Source of the DNA: CAYUIG01 sp964444685
Lineage (GTDB): Bacteria; Gemmatimonadota; Gemmatimonadetes; Longimicrobiales; RSA9
NCBI GenBank assembly: GCA_964444685.1
Contig: CAYUIG010000015.1
Location: 5,317-69,316, forward strand
Direction of reading: 5' to 3'
Length of the DNA stretch: 64,000 nucleotides
Below the pieces are notes generated by a model. It ran no database searches. It was not told the origin of the DNA and worked only from the letters and a program-made list of their open reading frames with translations. Positions 57,728-64,000 of the stretch are shown piece after piece; position 1 is the first letter of the stretch; each line of letters begins with the position of its first letter. The position numbers and the translations under genes are program-made.

Positions 57728-59563
57728 TCAGCGCACGATGAGCAACGTCTCGCGCGCGATGCGCCGGCCGCCCGCGGCGACTTCGACGCGCAGCCGCCAG
57801 CGGCCGCGCTCGAGATCGGCGGCGACATCGCGCACGACGCGCACGACCGAGCCGTCCTCCGGCGAGCGGTCCTCGAAGCGGAGCGTGGTGCGCGCCCGAC
57901 CGCCGAAGATGCGGTCGATCAGACCGGGATCCTCGCGTTCGACCACGACCGTCGTTTCGAGCGTCGTGTCGGTCGGGACGCCGTAGAGCTCGTAGTAGAG
58001 GCGGAAGCGACCCGTCGCGGCCTCGGTCCGCACCATGGGATCGATCGCGATCGAACCGCGCCGCAGCACACCGCCCTCCGATGCGCGTGCGGGAACGAGG
58101 TCGCTGATCGCGAGTGTGTCACCGCGGAAGTCGAGCGGCTCGACGACGTCGCCGACGAAGATGCCGCGCAATGTATCGGCTCCATCCCGCAGCAGCAGGC
58201 GGTACACACCACCCACCGGCCGCGCTTCCACACTCATTGCGACACGTGCCTCGCCCGCTTCGCCGCGCACGACCGGCACCCTCGCCTCCGTGCGTGCGAC
58301 GCCGGCGAATGCGGTGTCCACGACTGCGAACGACACGTCGATGGCGTCGCCGCGGATCGAGTCGGCCGGTACCGCGGCGGATACGACGAACTCGGTGGCA
58401 CCACTCGCAGCGCGGAACCGGTAGAGCGCGTGCGCGAGCGGGAGCGTGTTGTCGACGGGCGGCCGGTCCGAGTCGGTCTCGAGCGCGATGCGCGAGTACT
58501 TGCGCACGCGCACGCGCGACTGGCCGTTGCAGTGACGGACGAGCGGTTCGACGCCGCCGCGGTCGTACTGCCATTCCCGCTCGCACGGGAAATCCCACGG
58601 CAGCCGCCACTCGCCGTCCATGCGCAGGAAGTTGTAGAGGCGCGGACGGCCATCGACCTCGTGGTACAGCCATGACTCGTCGTCGATGCCGGTGCGGATC
58701 ACGCGCTCGGGATCGCCGTGTCGGATGTAGATGAGGCCGCGATCGTCGAACGCGTGCGGCGAGCGCTCCCACACGAGTGCATTGCGCGGCGGCGCACCCC
58801 AGTCCTTGTTGCGTGCGAAGTGGAGCCGCGCGTGTGTGAGGCGGCGGTAGTGCTCGGCGATGCGATCGGCCGTGCCGACACCGGCGAGTGCGGCGCGGCT
58901 CTCCCAGAACTCACGCAGCCACGCGATGCGGCCTGCGGAGTCGGCCATGCCCCAGCGCGCGCGCTCGGCACCGTCCGCCAGCACGTCGAGGTCGGCGATC
59001 CAGCGCGCCGCGATGTCGGGGTCTTCGGCGGCGCGGAAGTACAGCGCTGCGCCTTCGTCTTCGCGCCCCTGCGAACCGAGTGCGGCGAGGGCGAGTATGG
59101 CGCGCACGGAGTCGTTGCGGAGCGGTGCCTGCTCGAGCAGCTCGCCGGCCTCGGCGGGTCGGCCGAGTGCGAGGCGCACCTCGGCCGCCGCGAGGAGCAG
59201 ATCCGGGTCGTCGGGGTGTCGTGCGCGTGCGGCGAGCAGGGCGCGGTCGGCCTGCTCGAGGGTTTCGCGGTCGCCGGTCAGGAGGCCGAGCCGTCCGAGG
59301 CCGTGCGCGGCCGCCGGGTGACCGGCGTCGATGACGAGAGCGCGGCGCAACATGCGGCCCGCGCGCGCGGCCGGGTCCATGCCGAACGCTTCTTCGAACA
59401 CGCGGCCGATCACGATCGTCGGCGTGTGGCGGGCCCGCGTCTCCGCGTCGCGGACCAGGGCGAGTGCCGCGCGGGCGAGCGAGTCCGTGGCCGCGGGCTC
59501 GGATTGCGCCGCGCTGGCGACGGGCGTCGTCGCAAGGAAAAGGAGGCAGAGGAAGCGGCGCAC
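57728..59563 (-). CDS. GWxTD-domain exported protein
   Basis: 611 residues from GTG 59563 with a signal peptide (RRFLCLLFLATTPVASA). Residues about 30-190 contain TPR-like repeats (RALVIDAGHPAAAHGLGRLG, ALLAARARHPDDPDLLLAAA). The GWxTD domain follows: RIAWLREFWESRAALAGVGT and KDWGAPPRNALVWERSPHAF, FDDRGLIYIRHGDPERVIRT. This domain is common in Acidobacteria, Gemmatimonadota and Ignavibacteria and of unknown function. It is divergent from serB. Confidence 0.85.
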   Translation of the reverse strand: MRRFLCLLFLATTPVASAAQSEPAATDSLARAALALVRDAETRARHTPTIVIGRVFEEAFGMDPAARAGRMLRRALVIDAGHPAAAHGLGRLGLLTGDRETLEQADRALLAARARHPDDPDLLLAAAEVRLALGRPAEAGELLEQAPLRNDSVRAILALAALGSQGREDEGAALYFRAAEDPDIAARWIADLDVLADGAERARWGMADSAGRIAWLREFWESRAALAGVGTADRIAEHYRRLTHARLHFARNKDWGAPPRNALVWERSPHAFDDRGLIYIRHGDPERVIRTGIDDESWLYHEVDGRPRLYNFLRMDGEWRLPWDFPCEREWQYDRGGVEPLVRHCNGQSRVRVRKYSRIALETDSDRPPVDNTLPLAHALYRFRAASGATEFVVSAAVPADSIRGDAIDVSFAVVDTAFAGVARTEARVPVVRGEAGEARVAMSVEARPVGGVYRLLLRDGADTLRGIFVGDVVEPLDFRGDTLAISDLVPARASEGGVLRRGSIAIDPMVRTEAATGRFRLYYELYGVPTDTTLETTVVVEREDPGLIDRIFGGRARTTLRFEDRSPEDGSVVRVVRDVAADLERGRWRLRVEVAAGGRRIARETLLIVR

Positions 59564-59657
59564 GGGAACTCCGGGAGCTGTGCAGGGAGCCGTACCCGAC
59601 CCGCGCAGGGTGGGTTCCGCTTGCCGCGCGCGCGTGGTTCGGGCAGCTTCCGCAGCC

Positions 59658-60392
59658 ATGGGACGTGCGGGGACGGTCGTGTTCGACTGTGATTCGACGC
59701 TGACGGCGGTCGAGGGGATCGACGAGCTGGCACGCGGGCACGCCGCGGAAGTGGCGGCGCTCACGGAGGCCGCGATGCGCGGCGAGCTGCCGCTCCAGGA
59801 GGTCTACGGCCTGCGGCTCGACCTTGTGCGCCCCACGCGCGCGCAGGTGGATGCACTCGGACGACGTTACATCGATGCGCTGGTTCCCGATGCACGCGAG
59901 GTGGTGGCCGCCCTGCGTGCGGAGGGCGTGACCGTGAAGATCGTGAGCGGCGGCCTGCGTCCGGCCGTGTGTGCGCTCGCGCGCGCACTCGGTGTACCGG
60001 ACGAGGACGTCGCGGCCGTAGATGTGCACTTCGACGAGCAGGGTGAGTACGCCGGCTTCGATGCGGCATCGCCGCTCGCGCGCTCGGGCGGGAAGCGGCG
60101 TCTGCTCGATGCGTGGCGAGATCGTCTGCCGCGCCCGGTACTCTTCGTCGGTGACGGCATCACCGACCTCGAGGCCGCACCCGCGGTGGACGCGTTCATC
60201 GCATTCGCGGGTGTCGCGCGCAGGGAGCCGGTCATCGCCGCCGCCGACCACGTGATCGGTGACGCCTCGCTCGCGCCGGTCCTCGCCCTCGCGCTCGGTG
60301 ACCGGCCCCCGCACGATCCCGCCGCGCGTGCCGTGTACGAACGAGGCCGCGAATCGATCGCGGCTGCAACCCCAAGCCCACAGGATCCGTGA
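59658..60392 (+). CDS. serB: Phosphoserine phosphatase
   Basis: 244 residues from ATG 59658. HAD motif I VVFDCDSTLTAVEG (Asp10, Asp12), motif II KIVSGGLRP, Lys in GGKRRL, and motif III FVGDGITDLEAAPAVDAFI. The cap segment RGELPLQEVYGLRLDLVRPT resembles SerB. It completes serine synthesis by removing the phosphate from phosphoserine. It is first of a tightly overlapping serB-aminotransferase-serA operon. Confidence 0.9.
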   Translation: MGRAGTVVFDCDSTLTAVEGIDELARGHAAEVAALTEAAMRGELPLQEVYGLRLDLVRPTRAQVDALGRRYIDALVPDAREVVAALRAEGVTVKIVSGGLRPAVCALARALGVPDEDVAAVDVHFDEQGEYAGFDAASPLARSGGKRRLLDAWRDRLPRPVLFVGDGITDLEAAPAVDAFIAFAGVARREPVIAAADHVIGDASLAPVLALALGDRPPHDPAARAVYERGRESIAAATPSPQDP

Positions 60393-61525
60393 TGCAGCTC
60401 GGTGAAGCCCTGTCGACGATGATCCCGCTGCCCGAACCGCGACCGTTCGGGCACTTCTTCCTGCCCGGCCCGACCGAAGTGCGGCCGGAGGTGCTCGACG
60501 CAATGACACGACCGATGATCGGGCACCGTGTCCCGGAGATGGAGGAGCTGATCGGCTTCATCCAGCCGCGGCTCCAGAAGATCTTCGGCACGCGCCGGCC
60601 CGTGTATCTCTCCGCTTCGTCGGCCACCGGGCTCATGGAGGGTGCAGTGCGGAACGGCGCGCGGCACCGCGTGCTGTCGCTCGTGAACGGCGCATTCAGC
60701 GAGCGCTTCTTCCGCATCGCGCGCGCGACCGGTCTCGACGCGGACCCGCTCGAGGTCGGCTGGGGCGAGGCGCACACGCCGGACATGCTGCGCGACGCGC
60801 TGAAGCGCGGCGACTACGACGCGATCACCGTCGTGCACTCGGAGACGTCGACGGGCGTGCTGAATCCCGTGCGCGAGCTGGCGCAGGTGGCGCACGAGCA
60901 CGGCGACATCGCGGTGCTCGTGGACAGCGTCAGCGGGCTCGCGGGTGCGCCGCTGTACGCCGATGACTGGAAGCTCGACTTCGTGCTCACGGGCTCGCAG
61001 AAGTCGTTCGCACTGCCACCGGGTCTCGCGTTCGGTGTGGCGCAGGAGAACATCCTCGCGCGCGCGGCGGAGAAGAGCGACCGCGGCATCTACTTCGACT
61101 TCCACGAGTTCGAGAAGAACATCGCGACGAACCAGACGCCCAACACGCCGGCCGTGTCACTGCTGTTCGCGTGCGCCGTGCAGGTTGCGTACATCGAGGC
61201 GGAGACGATCGAGGGACGGTGGGCGCGTCACGCCGCGATGGCGGATCGACTCTACGAGTGGGTGGCGGAGATGAACGGCCGTGGCGTGGCGCTGCGCATC
61301 CTCGCGCCGGAAGGGTACCGCTCGCCGACCGTGACGTGCATCGAGCCGCCGGAAGGGTGGAACGGCCCGCGCGTGGTGGCGGCCGCAAAGGAAGCCGGAT
61401 TCTTCCTGGCGACGGGGTACGGCCGGCTGAAGGAGTCGACGTTCCGTATCGGCCACATGGGCGATCACACGGTCGATGGACTCGACGCGCTGCTGGCCGC
61501 GCTGACGGACGTATTCACCGCATGA
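60392..61525 (+). CDS. Class V aminotransferase, likely phosphoserine aminotransferase
   Basis: 377 residues, ATG 60392 overlapping the serB stop (TGATG). FLPGPTEVRPEVLDAMTRPM, GHRVPEMEEL, SASSATGLMEGAVRNG, VDSVSGLAG and LTGSQKSFALPPGLA (PLP Lys204) place it with serine-pyruvate/alanine-glyoxylate-type enzymes, not with E. coli SerC. Its place between serB and serA supports use as phosphoserine transaminase, as in some archaea and Thermotoga-like bacteria. Confidence 0.88.
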   Translation: MQLGEALSTMIPLPEPRPFGHFFLPGPTEVRPEVLDAMTRPMIGHRVPEMEELIGFIQPRLQKIFGTRRPVYLSASSATGLMEGAVRNGARHRVLSLVNGAFSERFFRIARATGLDADPLEVGWGEAHTPDMLRDALKRGDYDAITVVHSETSTGVLNPVRELAQVAHEHGDIAVLVDSVSGLAGAPLYADDWKLDFVLTGSQKSFALPPGLAFGVAQENILARAAEKSDRGIYFDFHEFEKNIATNQTPNTPAVSLLFACAVQVAYIEAETIEGRWARHAAMADRLYEWVAEMNGRGVALRILAPEGYRSPTVTCIEPPEGWNGPRVVAAAKEAGFFLATGYGRLKESTFRIGHMGDHTVDGLDALLAALTDVFTA

Positions 61526-63156
61526 TCACACTCCAGGGTTCGGCCACGACGGTGAACGGGACGACGACGTTCCGCGTACTCGTGGCCGATCCCATCAACG
61601 CCGAGGGACTGGCACCGCTCGCGTCCGACGAGCGGTTCGAGATCGTGCAGCGTTCGGGCCTCAGCGGCGATGCGCTGCGTGATGCGATCGCGGACGCCGA
61701 CGCCGTGATCGTGCGCAGCAGCACGCGTATCACGCGCGAATCGCTTGCGGCCGCCACCCACCTGCAAGTCATCGGGCGTGCGGGCGTGGGTGTCGACAAC
61801 ATCGATGTCGACGCCGCGACCGAACGCGGCATAGCGGTGCTGAACGCGCCGTCGGGCAACACGGTCAGCGCCGCCGAGCTGGCGTTCGCCCTGCTGCTCG
61901 CGGTCGTGCGGCGGATCCCGGCGGCGGACCGCTCGATGAAGGCGGGCGAGTGGGATCGCAAGAGCTTCACGGGCCACGAGCTGTATGGAAAGACCCTCGG
62001 TCTCGTGGGCGCGGGGCGGATCGGCGGCGAGGTTGCGCGGCGCGCGCGTGCGTTCGGCATGAAGGTGGTCGCGTACGATCCGCACCTGTCGGACGAGCGC
62101 GCGCGTGCGCTCGAGATCGAGCTCGCGCCGCTCGGTGATGTGCTGCGTCGCGCCGACGTGGTATCTCTGCACGTGCCGCTCACCGCGGCGACGGCCGGCC
62201 TCATCAATGCAGAGCGGATCGCGTCCATGAAGAAGGGCGCGATCCTCGTGAACGCCGCGCGCGGCGGTGTGGTGGATGAAGTGGCGCTCGCGGCGGCTCT
62301 CGAGTCCGGGCACCTGGCTGGTGCGGCGCTCGATGTGTTCGCCGAGGAGCCGCCGCCCGCGGATCACCCGCTGCGCAGGCTGGACTCGGTGGTGCTCACG
62401 CCGCACCTCGGCGCTGCGACGACGGAGGCGCAGCAGAACGTCGCACTGGAGATCGCGGAGGCCGTGCGCGCCGCGCTGCTGGACGGCGACTACTCGCGCG
62501 CAGTGAACGCGCCGGCGATCGGCGGCGAGGAGATGCGACGGCTGCGTCCACTGCTCGATCTCGCGGAGCATCTCGGCCGGCTCGGTTGCGCGCTGGCGTA
62601 CGGACCGGTGAGCGGCGTGCAGGTGCGCTACGCGGGTCCGGTGGAAGAGATCACGCGTCCGCTCGCATCGGCCGCGCTCGTCGGCGTGCTGAAGGATGCG
62701 GTGGGCGCGGGTGCGGTGAATCTCGTGAACGCGATGCGGCTCGCGGAGTCGCGCGGCATCGAAGTCGAGCATGCCAAGCTCGGTGCGCACGGGCCGTACG
62801 AGGAGTTCGTGGAAGTGCGGCTGCGCAGCGGCGAGCGCGAGATGCGCGTGGCCGGTGCCCTGGTGGCCGGCCGGCATCCGCGCATCGTGCGCATCGACCG
62901 CTTCCGTGTCGTGGTGCGTCCGCGCGGCACGCTGGTGATCCTGCGCAATCGCGACGTGCCCGGCGTGATCGGCCGCGTCGGCACACTGCTGGGCAACGCC
63001 GGCGTCAATATCGGCGAGTACCACCAGGCGCGCATCCAGGCCGGCGGCGATGCGCTGGCCGCGATCAGCGTGGACGACCGATTGCCGGATGCCGTCGTGC
63101 GCGCGCTCGAGGGGCTGGCGGATGTGGTGGAGGTGAGGCAGGTCGAGCTGGGGTGA
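61522..63156 (+). CDS. serA: D-3-phosphoglycerate dehydrogenase
   Basis: 544 residues, ATG 61522 overlapping the previous stop (ATGA). NAD-binding GLVGAGRIGGEVARRARAFG and the catalytic NAARGGVVDEVALAAALESG (Arg), HLGAATTEAQQNVALEIAEA (His) are intact. The C-terminus has an allosteric substrate-binding domain (VRYAGPVEEITRP) and an ACT domain (LVILRNRDVPGVIGRVGTLL), the long form found in Mycobacterium and many bacteria. It makes 3-phosphohydroxypyruvate; serine feedback is expected through the ACT domain. Confidence 0.95.
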   Translation: MITLQGSATTVNGTTTFRVLVADPINAEGLAPLASDERFEIVQRSGLSGDALRDAIADADAVIVRSSTRITRESLAAATHLQVIGRAGVGVDNIDVDAATERGIAVLNAPSGNTVSAAELAFALLLAVVRRIPAADRSMKAGEWDRKSFTGHELYGKTLGLVGAGRIGGEVARRARAFGMKVVAYDPHLSDERARALEIELAPLGDVLRRADVVSLHVPLTAATAGLINAERIASMKKGAILVNAARGGVVDEVALAAALESGHLAGAALDVFAEEPPPADHPLRRLDSVVLTPHLGAATTEAQQNVALEIAEAVRAALLDGDYSRAVNAPAIGGEEMRRLRPLLDLAEHLGRLGCALAYGPVSGVQVRYAGPVEEITRPLASAALVGVLKDAVGAGAVNLVNAMRLAESRGIEVEHAKLGAHGPYEEFVEVRLRSGEREMRVAGALVAGRHPRIVRIDRFRVVVRPRGTLVILRNRDVPGVIGRVGTLLGNAGVNIGEYHQARIQAGGDALAAISVDDRLPDAVVRALEGLADVVEVRQVELG

Positions 63157-63164
63157 GGAACGTC

Positions 63165-63249
63165 GAGTCGGGAGTCGGGAGTCGGGAGTCTGGAGTAACT
63201 TCGGGATCGAAAACCAGACTCCAGTCTCCAGTCTCCCGACTCCCGACTC
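63165..63249. repeat. Inverted heptad repeat between serA and DUF2179 gene
   Basis: Left arm 63165-63196 is GAGTCGG three times, GAGTCTG, GAGT. Right arm 63218-63249 is its near reverse complement (ACTCCAGTCTCCAGTCTCCC, GACTCCCGACTC). The loop is about 21 bases. The arms form a long hairpin between convergent genes. The right arm ends in the stop codon of the minus-strand gene (TCA, 63248-63250). Confidence 0.85.
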
Positions 63250-63850
63250 ATTCTTTATCCCGGATCTTCCTCGCCGATGTCCGCCGCAGCACCCCGAGCC
63301 CGAGGCCGGGGGCGATGCGCATGCGCGGCGTCGAGTACATCCAGCCGCGCCGGATCTCGCGCGGCTCCTCGACGGTGACGAACGCGTCGGGGTCGATGCG
63401 CTCGATCTCGGTGAGGACGACGGGCATGGAGCGGCGGGGTACGACGGTGTACACGAGTTGGACCGCGCCGAAGCGGCCCTGGCCGATGAACTCGGTGACA
63501 CCGCAGCCCAGCTCGCGCAGCCGGGCGGCCAGCTCCGCGCCGGTCTTCGGCGTGATGATGCGCATGGTGGAGATGCCGATCGCGAGCTTCTCCTCGATCC
63601 AGAGGCCGACGATGGTGCCGGTGGCGAAGCCGAACGCGTAGCCCAGGACGTGCATCACACTGTCCAGGTGGCGGATGGCATTGCCGACGGCGAAAATCCA
63701 GAGCAGCACCTCGAAGAAGCCGATGATGGGAACGAGCAGCCGGTGGCCGCGCACCGACAGGAGGATGCGCACCGTCGACAGGGAAACATCGATGATGCGC
63801 AGGCCGAAAATGATGAGTGGGCCCCACGGGCCCGCGAAGAGTGCTTCCAT
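63248..63850 (-). CDS. DUF2179/UPF0316 membrane protein
   Basis: 200 residues. Three transmembrane helices in the first 90 residues (WGPLIIFGLRIIDVSLSTVR, FEVLLWIFAVGNAIRHLDSV), as in UPF0316/DUF5698. The C-terminal DUF2179 domain has ISTMRIITPKTGAELAARLR and LVYTVVPRRSMPVVLTEIE. DUF2179 is thought to be a small cytoplasmic regulatory domain. Function unknown. The start at ATG 63850 lies 20 bases from the divergent gene at 63870. Confidence 0.86.
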   Translation of the reverse strand: MEALFAGPWGPLIIFGLRIIDVSLSTVRILLSVRGHRLLVPIIGFFEVLLWIFAVGNAIRHLDSVMHVLGYAFGFATGTIVGLWIEEKLAIGISTMRIITPKTGAELAARLRELGCGVTEFIGQGRFGAVQLVYTVVPRRSMPVVLTEIERIDPDAFVTVEEPREIRRGWMYSTPRMRIAPGLGLGVLRRTSARKIRDKE

Positions 63851-63869
63851 GTCCGTGCTGTCCTCGTCC

Positions 63870-64000
63870 GTGTGCCGCGGGGTTGAGAATAGCGCCGATT
63901 CGCGTCCGTGCCAGTGCTCCCGTCACGGGCGCGCCAGCTTCGTCGTGCTCGCGCTGCTGCTCGTCCTGCTGGCCGCCTGCGCATCCCGCTCGCCTGCGGC
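63870..64000 (+). CDS. Start of a lipoprotein gene, truncated by window end
   Basis: A frame from GTG 63870 reads RHGRASFVVLALLLVLLAAC, a basic n-region, hydrophobic helix and lipobox LAAC. The start could also be GTG 63945 just before the hydrophobic part. Only about 43 residues are visible. Function unknown. Confidence 0.45.
   Translation, partial: MCRGVENSADSRPCQCSRHGRASFVVLALLLVLLAACASRSPA

Noticed and set aside
1..64000. tRNA, rRNA or riboswitch genes
   Set aside because: No cloverleaf with TTCGAATC-type arm, no rRNA-like stretch and no convincing riboswitch core was seen on either strand.

Overview
The window is GC-rich, densely packed bacterial chromosome (roughly two-thirds G+C by eye). 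Its gene set fits a soil-type Gemmatimonadota chromosome best: a GWxTD protein, a TamA/TamB-like pair, two YtcJ-type amidohydrolases, many signal-peptide hydrolases and lipoproteins, and HU as a single small gene. The phylum is inferred from gene content, not proven. There are no rRNA or tRNA genes, no insertion sequences, no prophage and no genuine CRISPR array. Several outer-membrane assembly proteins and lipoproteins indicate a double-membraned cell.

Layout. 1-2171: tail of an S9 peptidase, a DGxHR-type protein, a Lys/Ala-rich histone-tail-like protein, an MBL hydrolase and a cupin. 2175-6960: membrane protein, retropepsin-PDZ protein, a DUF481 gene broken by an in-frame TGA, hydrolase, lipoprotein and small membrane protein. 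6986-13792: a plus-strand run of small enzymes (DinB, GNAT, RibD-C, methyltransferase, S41 peptidase) ending in a frameshifted HSL esterase. 13885-19638: minus-strand PQQ/PKD lipoprotein, DinB/YfiT, Yip1, amidohydrolase and aspartate-type aminotransferase. 19750-22156: three overlapping genes, DsbA-like, small unknown, and a degenerate DEAD-box protein keeping a DbpA-type RNA-binding domain. 22231-26891: HU with a clear promoter, an orphan GAF histidine kinase, repeat DNA, two alpha/beta hydrolases and one unknown. 26888-30208: a cyclic-nucleotide-binding domain fused to aspartase, a repeat-filled gap and a sigma-54 activator. 30450-36881: membrane protein with internal repeats, PEGA lipoprotein, nucleotidyltransferase/phosphoesterase pair and topoisomerase IB. 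36883-42011: TamA/TamB-like operon. 42012-42697: large nested repeat block. 42698-53957: a minus-strand sugar import and breakdown locus (two permeases, binding protein, ATPase, two (alpha/alpha)6 glycoside hydrolases). 54065-59563: lipoproteins, DUF1207, amidohydrolase and GWxTD protein. 59658-63156: compact serine biosynthesis operon (serB, class V aminotransferase, serA). The window ends with a DUF2179 membrane protein and the start of a lipoprotein.

The most unusual content is of three kinds. First is the pseudo-helicase operon at 19.7-22.2 kb. Second is the CRP-domain/aspartase fusion. Third is a rich set of short repeats. A dispersed 7-bp repeat (GAGTCGG-like) abuts stop codons, lies immediately upstream of a start codon and interrupts one glycosidase gene twice. 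There is also a 60-bp palindromic array, a 45-bp array, two ACCGC(A/G)GAG hairpin elements and a 650-bp inverted block of 13-15 bp tandem repeats.
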